From Micrococcus lacusdianchii (GTDB lineage: Bacteria; Actinomycetota; Actinomycetes; Actinomycetales; Micrococcaceae), in NCBI RefSeq assembly GCF_023155805.1, contig NZ_JAKNUW010000007.1, positions 62,001-126,000 of the forward strand: a DNA stretch of 64,000 nucleotides, read 5' to 3'. A program made the translations under genes and the position numbers. Below the pieces are notes generated by a model. It worked only from the letters and a program-made list of their open reading frames with translations, searched no databases and was not told the origin of the DNA. Positions 8,430 to 16,038 of the stretch are shown here, piece after piece. The first letter of the stretch is position 1. Each line of letters starts with the position of its first letter.

Positions 8430-9173
8430 ATGACGGCGACCCTGCTGGACGTGCGTCGCGCCCCCGTAGACTGGCGGGCGATGAGAACTCAGAACAGCAC
8501 GTCGGAGATTGCCCGGCCCGCGGACGCCCCCGAGCACGACCTGCCCGGCATCGACGTCGAGGGGGAGAACGAGGCCGAGCGCCGCGCCCGGTTCGAACGG
8601 GACGCGCTCGAGTTCGTGGACCAGCTCTATTCGGCGGCCATGCGCATGACGCGCAACCCGCAGGACGCGGAGGACCTGGTGCAGGAGGCGTACACCAAGG
8701 CGTACTCCTCCTTCCACCAGTACCGGCCGGGCACGAACCTCAAGGCGTGGCTGTACCGCATCCTCACGAACACGTACATCAACCTGTACCGCAAGCGGCA
8801 GCGCCAGCCCCTCGAGGCGGACACGGACCAGGTGGAGGACTGGCAGATGGCCCGCGCGGCCGAGCACACCTCCACCGGCCTGCGCTCGGCCGAGACCGAG
8901 GCCCTGGACCACCTGCCGGACTCCGAGGTCAAGGAGGCACTCCAGGCGATCCCGGAGGAGTTCCGCCTGGCGGTGTACTTCGCGGACGTCGAGGGCTACG
9001 CCTACAAGGAGATCGCCGAGATCCTCGACATCCCGATCGGCACCGTGATGTCCCGGCTGCACCGCGGCCGCAAGCAGCTGCGGGAGCGGCTGACCGACTA
9101 TGCGGGGGAGCGTGGCATGGGTCCCAAGGGCCGCGCGGCCCAGGAGCAGACCAGGAAGGAGGCCGGCCGATGA
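8430..9173 (+). CDS. sigH: ECF sigma factor of the thiol-oxidative stress response, SigH/SigR
   Basis: 247 residues from the ATG at 8430, which has AGGAGG (8414-8419) 10 nt upstream. Sequence blocks [47 protein letters not shown] and [20 protein letters not shown] (region 4.2 helix-turn-helix) are close to my recollection of mycobacterial SigH and Streptomyces SigR. A second in-frame ATG at 8481 follows a TAGACT -10 by 8 nt and could initiate a 230-residue form from a leaderless mRNA, so two isoforms are possible. The rsrA anti-sigma gene overlaps its stop by ATGA. It directs transcription of thioredoxin, mycothiol and protein-quality-control genes in relatives. Confidence 0.94.
   Translation: MTATLLDVRRAPVDWRAMRTQNSTSEIARPADAPEHDLPGIDVEGENEAERRARFERDALEFVDQLYSAAMRMTRNPQDAEDLVQEAYTKAYSSFHQYRPGTNLKAWLYRILTNTYINLYRKRQRQPLEADTDQVEDWQMARAAEHTSTGLRSAETEALDHLPDSEVKEALQAIPEEFRLAVYFADVEGYAYKEIAEILDIPIGTVMSRLHRGRKQLRERLTDYAGERGMGPKGRAAQEQTRKEAGR
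8467..8472 (+). promoter_or_regulatory. Internal -10 for a leaderless short sigH transcript
   Basis: TAGACT ends 8 nt before the in-frame ATG at 8481. The same hexamer stands 7 nt before the argS GTG, supporting it as a genuine housekeeping -10. Confidence 0.45.
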
Positions 9174-9445
9174 CCACGGACCAGGACTGCCCCGACTGCC
9201 GGGGCGGCGCAGAGCGCCTCGAGCAGCTCTACCGGTACCTCGACGGCGCGCTGACAGCCGACGACATCGCGCAGGTCCGCGCCCACGTGGAGGAGTGCCC
9301 CGACTGCCACCACCAGCAGGAGCTCGAGCTGCTCATCCGCTCCGCGGTGCGCCGTTCCTGCCAGGAGAAGGCCCCCGCGCAGCTGCGGGCCACCATCATG
9401 ACCCGCATCACACAGATCTCCACCACCACGCTCCGCCGCGGCTGA
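9170..9445 (+). CDS. rsrA: Zinc-binding redox-sensing anti-sigma factor RsrA/RshA
   Basis: 91-residue ZAS-family protein that binds SigH and releases it when thiols oxidise. Seen: His39, Cys43 and Cys46 in HVEECPDC (H-x3-C-x2-C) plus the N-terminal Cys7/Cys10 pair (CPDC), one of which should be the exchanging redox partner. The start ATG overlaps the sigH TGA (ATGA), giving coupled synthesis. An obvious terminator follows. Confidence 0.95.
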   Translation: MTTDQDCPDCRGGAERLEQLYRYLDGALTADDIAQVRAHVEECPDCHHQQELELLIRSAVRRSCQEKAPAQLRATIMTRITQISTTTLRRG

Positions 9446-9461
9446 CCGACGCCGCGCACAC

Positions 9462-9501
9462 GACGACGGGCCGGTCCCTTCCGGGGAACCGGCCCGTCGT
9501 C
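9462..9501 (+). terminator. Terminator after sigH-rsrA
   Basis: About 13-14 bp of stem (ACGACGGGCCGGT with its complement) and a short CCCTTCC-type loop between rsrA and the convergent bL37 gene. Confidence 0.65.
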
Positions 9502-9547
9502 ATGTCTGCGGGTGCTGAACCCGGCGTGTCACCACGCTGAGCGGGGC

Positions 9548-9622
9548 TCAGGCGTTGGGACGCTTGCCGTGGTTCGCGCCGCCCTTCTTGCGGTCGCGGC
9601 GCTTGCGTGCGCGCTTGCTCAT
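9548..9622 (-). CDS. Large-subunit ribosomal protein bL37 (24 residues)
   Basis: A tiny gene encoding MSKRARKRRDRKKGGANHGK followed by RPNA. It is 24 residues, almost half Lys or Arg, with the actinobacterial C-terminal signature ANHGKRPNA. A strong GGAGAGGAG lies 6 nt before the ATG. It matches what I recall of bL37, a 50S protein found by cryo-EM in mycobacterial ribosomes and encoded next to sigH/rshA there. Here it is convergent to rsrA. The ORF is below usual length cut-offs, so automated annotation may miss it. The number bL37 is from memory; the gene itself is well supported. Confidence 0.85.
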   Translation of the reverse strand: MSKRARKRRDRKKGGANHGKRPNA

Positions 9623-9675
9623 GGGCGTCTCCTCTCCGGGGAAGCGGACGATGGTCAGTGAGCCATTCTGTCACA

Positions 9676-10281
9676 TCAGGCGGTCGGCTCGGGCACGCCG
9701 AGCCACGGGTACCAGCCGCGGTGGAGCACCAGCCAGGCAATCAGGCCGTGGCCCGCCTGGCCCGGCAGACCTCCGCCGGCGGCCAGGTCCGCGCGCCACT
9801 GCTCGTGGTTCCGCAGCGGGGTGAACGCGTCCACATAGACCTGACCGCGGCGATCCGCCACATCCAGGTACGCCGCGTTGAGCTCGGCCAGGCGATCGTT
9901 GCGGGCCTCGTCCAGGGACGGGGTCGGGCCGAGCACCAGCACGGGGATGCCCCGTTGGGACGCCGTGTCCAGCACGTTGGCCAGGTTCAGGCGGGAACGG
10001 GCGCTGGAGGACGCGTCGAGGTCCAGGTCGGCGTCGGAGAGGGCCACCACGAGGCGGTTCTCTCCGGACTCGGAGAAGCGCCGGGAGGCCTCACCCCACC
10101 AGCGGGCGCCGAGCTCCTCCGTGGTCTCGTGGGGCACGGCGAGGACGTAGTTCTCGAGGGCCACGTCCGGTGCGGAGGTGCGGGCCAGGACCCGCCCCCA
10201 CCAGCCGACGGCGCGAGGGTCGCCCGCCCCGGCCAGGATGTGGTCGCCGACGGCGGCGATCCGGATCTGGCGGTTCTGCAC
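9676..10281 (-). CDS. SGNH/GDSL-hydrolase-like protein, catalytic residues degenerate
   Basis: 201 residues with the GDSL-hydrolase fold pattern: block I reads AAVGDHILAGAGDPRAVGWW and the C-terminal block GGLPGQAGHGLIAWLVLH. The family normally has GDS in block I and D-x-x-H before the GQAG stretch. Here the nucleophilic Ser position is His and the D-x-x-H is lost, so hydrolysis is doubtful. The GTG at 10281 is chosen because AAAGGA lies 6 nt upstream; an ATG at 10296 lacks a ribosome site. The gene follows kgd by about 76 nt and may be cotranscribed with it. It may be a binding protein or an inactivated esterase. Confidence 0.75.
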   Translation of the reverse strand: MQNRQIRIAAVGDHILAGAGDPRAVGWWGRVLARTSAPDVALENYVLAVPHETTEELGARWWGEASRRFSESGENRLVVALSDADLDLDASSSARSRLNLANVLDTASQRGIPVLVLGPTPSLDEARNDRLAELNAAYLDVADRRGQVYVDAFTPLRNHEQWRADLAAGGGLPGQAGHGLIAWLVLHRGWYPWLGVPEPTA

Positions 10282-10357
10282 GGTGAATCCTTTCATCGGG
10301 AGGTGCCGGGCCCGCGGAGCCGTCACGGTGCCGCAGGCCCGGTCCGCACCAGCGGTG

Positions 10358-13300
10358 TCAGGCGCCGAACGCCTGGTCCAGCAGGGAGGTCAGCTCCTGG
10401 TCATGGCGGCCCTTGGTGCCGGCGGACGTCGCGGCGAGCGCCGCGCGGGACACCAGGCGCACCTCGTGGTCCAGGTCGGGCAGGAGGTTGAGCGCCATGA
10501 AGGGCCACGGGCCCTGGTTGGCCGGCTCGTCCTGCACCCACAGCACCTCGGCGTCGGGGTACTTCGCCAGCTGCTCGCGGATCTCCTCCGTGGGCAGCGG
10601 GTACAGCTGCTCCACGCGCACGATCGCGGTGGAGGCGTCCTTCGCCTTGTCCCGGCGGGCGGCCAGGTCGTAGTACAGCCGGCCGGAGACCAGCAGAACG
10701 CGCTGCACGCCCGAGGCCTCCACCGAGTCGTCCGGGATCACCGGCTGGAAGCGGCCCCGCGTGAAGTCCTCCACCGAGTTGGCCGCGGCCTTCAGGCGCA
10801 GCAGCTGCTTCGGGGTGAAGACGATCAGCGGCTTGCGCGGACGGGCGTAGGCCTGCTCCCGGAGCAGGTGGAAGTGGTTCGCGCCGTGGGACGGGTTCAC
10901 CACGCGCATGTTGTCCTCCGCGCACAGCTGCAGGAAGCGCTCGATGCGGGCGGAGGAGTGGTCCGGGCCCTGGCCCTCGTAGCCGTGGGGCAGCAGCAGC
11001 ACCACGGACGAGTTCTGCGACCACTTCTGCTCGGCCGAGGAGATGAACTCGTCGATCATGGTCTGGGCGCCGTTGACGAAGTCGCCGAACTGCGCCTCCC
11101 ACAGGACCAGCGCGTCCGAGCGCTCCACGGAGTAGCCGTACTCGAATCCGAGGGCTGCGTACTCGGACAGCAGCGAGTTGTAGACCCAGAACGGGGCCTC
11201 GTCCTCCGAGAGGTGCTCGAGGGGGGTCCAGGTCTGGTCCGTGACCCGGTCGTGGAACACGGAGTGGCGCTGCGTGAAGGTGCCGCGCTGCGAGTCCTGA
11301 CCGGACAGGCGGACCGGCACGCCCTCCGCGAGGAGGGAGCCGAAGGCGGCCAGCTCGGCGAAGCCCCAGTCGATGCCGCCGTCGACGGCCATCTTGGCGC
11401 GGCGCTCGAGGAGCTGCTCCAGCTTGGGGTGGACGGTGAAGTCCTCCGGCACGGCGAGGTGGGCGTCGCCGATCCGGCGCAGGGTCTCCGAGGAGATCGC
11501 CGTGCTCTCCGGGGCCTCGAGGGCGCGGTCGCGCGCGGCGGCCGGCTCGAGGCCTCCGCCCTGCTCGCCCTTGCCGGACTCGGCCGCGTGGATCTCCGCG
11601 AAGACGCGCTCCAGCTTCTGCTGGTAGTCCTTCAGCGCGGAGTCCGCCTCCTCCTGCGTGATGTCGCCACGGCCCACGAGGGACTCGACGTACAGCTTGC
11701 GGGTGGAGCGCTTCTGCTCGATCAGCGTGTACATGCGCGGCTGCGTCATCGAGGGGTCGTCGCCCTCGTTGTGCCCGCGGCGGCGGTAGCAGATCAGGTC
11801 GATGACGATGTCCTTGTGGAACCGCTGGCGGTACTCGTACGCCAGCTGCGCCACGCGCAGCACCGACTCGGGGTCGTCGCCGTTGACGTGGAGGATCGGC
11901 GACTGGGTCGTCTTGGCCACGTCCGTGGCATAGACGGAGGAGCGCGCGTCGGCCGGGGACGTGGTGAAGCCGACCTGGTTGTTCACGATCACATGGATCG
12001 TGCCACCGGTGCGGTAGCCGGGCAGCTGCGAGAGCATCAGGACCTCGGTCACCACACCCTGACCGGCGAACGCGGCGTCTCCGTGCACCAGGATCGGCAG
12101 GACGGGGAAGGACTCGCCGCCGTCGCCCTCGCCCGCCAGGCGGTCCTGCTTGGCGCGGGTGACGCCCTCCAGGACCGGGTCCACGGCCTCGAGGTGCGAG
12201 GGATTGGCGGCGAGGTACACCCGTGTGGAGTTGCCGGCGTCGGACACGAAGGTGCCCTCGGTGCCCATGTGGTACTTCACATCGCCGGAGCCGGAGGCGC
12301 CGCCCGGGGTCGCGCCCTCGAACTCACGGAAGACCTGGCTGTAGGTCTTGCCGGCGATGTTCGTCAGCACGTTCAGGCGGCCGCGGTGGGCCATGCCGAT
12401 CGTGACCTCGTCCAGGCCCTCGTCCGCGGCGTCGCCGATGATCGAGTCGAGCAACGGGATCAGGGACTCGCCGCCCTCGAGGGAGAAGCGCTTCTGACCG
12501 ATGTACTTGGTCTGCAGGAACGTCTCGAACGCCTCGGCGGCGTTGAGGCGGCCGAGCACGCGCAGCTGCTCCTCGCGGGTCGGCTTGTTGTAGGGCCGCT
12601 CCAGCTTCTCCTGGAACCAGGCGCGCTCGGCCGGGTTCTGGATGTGCATGTACTCGACGCCCACGGTGCGGCAGTAGGCGTCGCGAAGCACGCCCAGGAT
12701 CCGGCGCAGGCTCAGCGTGGTCTCGCCGCCGAAGCCGCCCGTGGGCCACTGGCGGTCCAGGTCCCACAGGGTCAGGCCGTGCTCGCGGATGTCGAGGTCC
12801 GGGTGGTAGGGCATGCGGTACTCAAGCGGGTCCACGTCCGCCAGCAGGTGGCCGCGGTCGCGGTAGGCGTGGATGAGCTGCTGGATGCGCGCGACCTTGC
12901 CCACCTGCTCTTCCGGGTTGACCTGCACGTCCTGGGCCCAGCGCACGGGGACGTAGGGGATGCGCAGGTCGCGGAAGACCTCGTCGTAGAAGTCGCCCTC
13001 GCCCAGCAGCAGTCCGTGCACGATCTTGAGGAACTCGCCGGAGGCGGCACCCTGGATCACGCGGTGGTCGTACGTGGAGGTGAGCGTGATGGTCTTGGAG
13101 ATCGCCAGATCGTTCAACGTGGACTCGGCCGCGCCCTGGAAGGCCGCAGGGTAGGTCAGGGCGCCGACGCCGATGATCGAGGCCTGGCCCTTGGACAGGC
13201 GGGGCACGGAGTGCACGGTGCCGATGCCCCCCGGGTTCGTCAGGGAGACGGTGGTGCCGGCGTAGTCGTCCATCGTGAGCTTGTTGTCCCGGGCGCGCTT

Positions 13301-14125
13301 GACGAGGTCGTCGTAGGCCTCCCAGAAGCCGCGGAAGGACAGGGTCTCTGCGGCCTTGATGTTCGGCACCACGAGGGCGCGGGTGCCGTCCGGCTTGGGC
13401 AGGTCGATGGCCAGGCCGAAGTTCACGTGGGCGGGCTCCACCATGGTGGGCTTGCCGTCGCGCTCCTCGTACGTGGTGTTCATGGCGGGCATCGCCGTGA
13501 GGGCCTTCACCACGGCGTAGCCGATGAGGTGGGTGAAGGAGACCTTGCCGCCGCGGGTGCGTGCCAGGTGGGAGTTGATCACGGTGCGGTTGTCGATCAG
13601 CACCTTGGCCGGCAGGTCGCGCACGGTGGTGGCCGTGGGCATGGACAGGGAGGCGTCCATGTTGGTGGCGACGGCCTTGGCCATGCCCTTGAGGACGGTG
13701 GCCTTCTCGGTCTTCTCCTGGGCGGCGGGCTCGCCCCCGGCGGCCGGCTCGGAGGGCACGGCGGCGGCGTGGGAGCGCGCGGCCTTGGGGTCGGCCGACT
13801 TCGGCGCGGCGGAGTCCCTGCCGGCCTTCGGCTCGCCCGGCTCGACGGGACGCTCGGTGACGGTCTCCTTCACGGGGCCGCCGGTGCCCTTCGCCGGGGC
13901 GGCGGGGGACGTCGTCGCGGGGGCCTGCGGCGCCGCCGTCTCCTCCCTCTTCGCCGGGGCCGCGGGGGCCGTCTCCGGCTGCGAGGCCTCGAGGCGGGCG
14001 AAGATCTGGGCCCACTGCCGGTCGACGGCGCCCTTGTCCTCGCGGTACTTCCGGTAGATCTCGGCGACGAGCTGTTCGTTGCCCGGGAACTCCTGCGAGA
14101 ACCGGTCGGACGTGAGTTCTGGCAC
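10358..14125 (-). CDS. kgd: Multifunctional 2-oxoglutarate decarboxylase / dehydrogenase E1-E2 (Kgd, SucA)
   Basis: 1255-residue fusion typical of actinobacteria. Residues 1-45 form the small N-terminal helix region (SQEFPGNEQLVAEIYRKY), and about 46-140 a Pro/Ala-rich linker. Around 145-370 is an E2-type succinyltransferase domain with the catalytic His in STYDHRVIQGAASGEF. The rest is a thiamine-diphosphate E1 with MAHRGRLNVLTNIAGK and GHNEGDDPSMTQP. No lipoyl domain is present. It makes succinyl-CoA with E2p/E3 partners, or succinic semialdehyde by decarboxylation; it is inhibited by the FHA protein GarA/OdhI in relatives. The start is GTG with a weak AAGAGG. An SSADH gene occurs at 30-31 kb. 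It is divergent from guaB1 across 288 nt. Confidence 0.96.
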   Translation of the reverse strand: MPELTSDRFSQEFPGNEQLVAEIYRKYREDKGAVDRQWAQIFARLEASQPETAPAAPAKREETAAPQAPATTSPAAPAKGTGGPVKETVTERPVEPGEPKAGRDSAAPKSADPKAARSHAAAVPSEPAAGGEPAAQEKTEKATVLKGMAKAVATNMDASLSMPTATTVRDLPAKVLIDNRTVINSHLARTRGGKVSFTHLIGYAVVKALTAMPAMNTTYEERDGKPTMVEPAHVNFGLAIDLPKPDGTRALVVPNIKAAETLSFRGFWEAYDDLVKRARDNKLTMDDYAGTTVSLTNPGGIGTVHSVPRLSKGQASIIGVGALTYPAAFQGAAESTLNDLAISKTITLTSTYDHRVIQGAASGEFLKIVHGLLLGEGDFYDEVFRDLRIPYVPVRWAQDVQVNPEEQVGKVARIQQLIHAYRDRGHLLADVDPLEYRMPYHPDLDIREHGLTLWDLDRQWPTGGFGGETTLSLRRILGVLRDAYCRTVGVEYMHIQNPAERAWFQEKLERPYNKPTREEQLRVLGRLNAAEAFETFLQTKYIGQKRFSLEGGESLIPLLDSIIGDAADEGLDEVTIGMAHRGRLNVLTNIAGKTYSQVFREFEGATPGGASGSGDVKYHMGTEGTFVSDAGNSTRVYLAANPSHLEAVDPVLEGVTRAKQDRLAGEGDGGESFPVLPILVHGDAAFAGQGVVTEVLMLSQLPGYRTGGTIHVIVNNQVGFTTSPADARSSVYATDVAKTTQSPILHVNGDDPESVLRVAQLAYEYRQRFHKDIVIDLICYRRRGHNEGDDPSMTQPRMYTLIEQKRSTRKLYVESLVGRGDITQEEADSALKDYQQKLERVFAEIHAAESGKGEQGGGLEPAAARDRALEAPESTAISSETLRRIGDAHLAVPEDFTVHPKLEQLLERRAKMAVDGGIDWGFAELAAFGSLLAEGVPVRLSGQDSQRGTFTQRHSVFHDRVTDQTWTPLEHLSEDEAPFWVYNSLLSEYAALGFEYGYSVERSDALVLWEAQFGDFVNGAQTMIDEFISSAEQKWSQNSSVVLLLPHGYEGQGPDHSSARIERFLQLCAEDNMRVVNPSHGANHFHLLREQAYARPRKPLIVFTPKQLLRLKAAANSVEDFTRGRFQPVIPDDSVEASGVQRVLLVSGRLYYDLAARRDKAKDASTAIVRVEQLYPLPTEEIREQLAKYPDAEVLWVQDEPANQGPWPFMALNLLPDLDHEVRLVSRAALAATSAGTKGRHDQELTSLLDQAFGA

Positions 14126-14401
14126 TGTGAAACGCCTCTTCCTGAACCTTGGGTGAGCGGTGGGCCGACGCGCCGCCAGGGTCGGTGGCGCCTCCGCGGA
14201 GGACTGCGCGCCCCCGCCGACCGGGCCACCGGACGGGTGCACGTCCGCGCACGGGTCTGCGCGGGCGCGGGAACGCCTCCGGACAGCATAGGCGTTCGGG
14301 CCTGTCCGCGGCAGGCTCGGGGAGTGCACGGATGCCATCCTCGGCCCCTGGCTGCGCGCGCCCCCTGTGACGCGGGGCACGGACACGACCTGCGGCCCTG
14401 C

Positions 14402-14407
14402 GAGACT
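14402..14407 (+). promoter_or_regulatory. -10 element for leaderless guaB1
   Basis: GAGACT ends 6 nt before the guaB1 ATG (14414). The rest of the 288-nt divergent interval to kgd (14126-14413) shows no clear operator or riboswitch. Confidence 0.35.
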
Positions 14408-14413
14408 GGCGGC

Positions 14414-15859
14414 ATGCGACTGCTCAGCCGGCCCACCGTGGACCTCACCTACGACGACGTCTTCCTCGTGCCCGCCCGCTCCGAGGTGGCCAGCCGCGCG
14501 GACGTGCGCCTGGCGCCCGACGACGGCACCCACGGCTCCCTTCCGGTGGTGGCCGCGAACATGACGGCGGTGACCGGGCGCCGGATGGCGGAGACGATCG
14601 CGCGGCGCGGCGGCCTCGGCGTCCTGCCGCAGGACCTGCCCCTCGAGGTGATGACCGGGGTGGTGTCCGACGTCAAGGCGGCCCCCGTCGACCGGGACAC
14701 CGCCGTCACGGTCGGGCCGCAGGCCACCGTCCTGGACGTGCTGGACCGCGTGGACCGGCGCGCCCACGGGATGGTGTGCGTGGTGGACGGCGCCGGCGCC
14801 CTCCTGGGAGTGGTGGGCCCCGAGGACTGCGGTGACGTGGACCGGTTCGCCTCCGCCGTCTCGGTGCTGCGTCCGCCCGCGGTGACGCTCACGCCGGCGG
14901 AGCTGGCCGGCCCCGACGGTCCCCGCCTCGCCCATGCCCGCCTGCACGAGGTGCGCTGCGCGGCGGCGCCGGTGGTGGAGGACGGCGTCCTCGTGGGCGT
15001 CGCCACGGCCGCCGGGCTCGTGCGCGCCGCCCTGGACGCGCCGGCCGTGGACCCGCGCGGCCGTCTGCAGGTGGGGGCCGCCATCGGGATCAACGGGGAC
15101 GTCACCGGGCGTGCCCGCGCCCTCCTCGAGGCCGGGGTGGACGTGCTCGTGGTGGACACCGCGCACGGGCACCAGCGACGGATGCTCGACGCGCTCGAGG
15201 CGGTCCGCGCCCTCGGCCCGGACGTGCCCGTGGTGGCGGGCAACGTGGTGACCGCGGAGGGTGTGCGGGACCTCGTGGCGGCCGGCGCCGACGTCGTGAA
15301 GGTGGGCGTGGGCCCCGGTGCCATGTGCACCACGCGCATGCAGACCGCCGTGGGCCGGCCCCAGTTCTCCGCCGTCCTGGAGTGCGCCGCGGAGGCGCAG
15401 CGCCTCGGGGCGCGGGTCTGGGCCGACGGCGGCGTGAAGCATCCCCGGGACGTGGCGCTCGCGCTCGCGGCCGGGGCGAGCCAGGTGATGGTCGGGTCCT
15501 GGTTCGCGGGGACGCTCGAGTCCCCGGGGGACCTGGTCCAGGGCTCCGACGGGCGACGGTACAAAGAGAGCTTCGGGATGGCCTCGGCCCGTGCCGTGGA
15601 GCAGCGCACCCGGCACGAGGACGCGTTCGAGCGCGCCCGCAAGGCGATGTTCGAGGAGGGCGTGTCCGAGGCCCGCATGTACCTGGACCCGGACCGACCC
15701 TCGGTGGCGGACCTCGTCGACTCGATCGCCGCCGGCGTGCGCTCCTCGCTGACCTACGCGGGCGCCGAGGACCTCGCGGGGTTCCGCGAGCGGGCCGTGG
15801 TGGGGCTGCAGTCCGCCGCCGGGTACGCGGAGGGACGGGCGGTCTCCCGGTCCTGGTGA
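14414..15859 (+). CDS. guaB1: GuaB1-family IMP dehydrogenase-related protein (GMP reductase)
   Basis: 481-residue (beta/alpha)8 protein with an inserted CBS-domain pair (about residues 95-215). Seen: the N-terminal LTYDDVFLVPARSEV, the phosphate and catalytic loop GVGPGAMCTTRMQTAVGRPQ with the catalytic Cys, and WADGGVKHPRDVALALAAGA. Length and the loop sequence match the GuaB1 branch, shown in Mycobacterium to be an NADPH-dependent GMP reductase feeding purine salvage rather than an IMP dehydrogenase. No Shine-Dalgarno precedes the ATG. Confidence 0.88.
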   Translation: MRLLSRPTVDLTYDDVFLVPARSEVASRADVRLAPDDGTHGSLPVVAANMTAVTGRRMAETIARRGGLGVLPQDLPLEVMTGVVSDVKAAPVDRDTAVTVGPQATVLDVLDRVDRRAHGMVCVVDGAGALLGVVGPEDCGDVDRFASAVSVLRPPAVTLTPAELAGPDGPRLAHARLHEVRCAAAPVVEDGVLVGVATAAGLVRAALDAPAVDPRGRLQVGAAIGINGDVTGRARALLEAGVDVLVVDTAHGHQRRMLDALEAVRALGPDVPVVAGNVVTAEGVRDLVAAGADVVKVGVGPGAMCTTRMQTAVGRPQFSAVLECAAEAQRLGARVWADGGVKHPRDVALALAAGASQVMVGSWFAGTLESPGDLVQGSDGRRYKESFGMASARAVEQRTRHEDAFERARKAMFEEGVSEARMYLDPDRPSVADLVDSIAAGVRSSLTYAGAEDLAGFRERAVVGLQSAAGYAEGRAVSRSW

Positions 15860-15873
15860 GGGGGAGGCCTCCG

Positions 15874-15879
15874 TATACT
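15874..15879 (+). promoter_or_regulatory. -10 element before the CorC-like operon
   Basis: TATACT, one of the closest matches to the TATAAT consensus that I found in the window, ending 9 nt before an ATG (15889) that opens a 49-codon ORF. No clear -35 is visible. Confidence 0.55.
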
Positions 15880-15888
15880 GACCGGACT

Positions 15889-16038
15889 ATGGACCACGCT
15901 GACACTGCTGTGCCAGATCGCCCGTCCGCGCGTGCGGACGTGGCCGGATCGGAGCCCTCCAGTCCCCGTCCCCTGACCGGCCCGTGCGGCCGTCGCCGTG
16001 CGGCGGGGGGTGACACCTCGTGGAGTGGCTCCTGCTGA
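15889..16038 (+). CDS. Possible leaderless upstream ORF overlapping the first CorC-like gene
   Basis: 49 codons from the ATG (15889) to TGA 16036-16038. The peptide is rich in Pro, Arg and Ser (for example SEPSSPRPLTGPCGRRR) and hydrophilic. It overlaps the following GTG start (16020) by 19 nt in another frame. Support comes from its placement directly after the TATACT -10. It may be a leader peptide whose translation controls the downstream magnesium/cobalt-efflux-type genes, or simply transcribed leader. No homologue is recognised. Confidence 0.35.
   Translation: MDHADTAVPDRPSARADVAGSEPSSPRPLTGPCGRRRAAGGDTSWSGSC

Noticed and set aside
10178-14413. Plus-strand extension upstream of guaB1 covering kgd
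   Set aside because: It is the antisense shadow of kgd; guaB1 itself begins at 14414 with the conserved LTYDDVFLVP segment soon after.
15890-16019. Known riboswitch class (for example Mg-sensing M-box) in the CorC leader
   Set aside because: None of the conserved M-box or other riboswitch sequence signatures is visible; the uORF explanation fits better.
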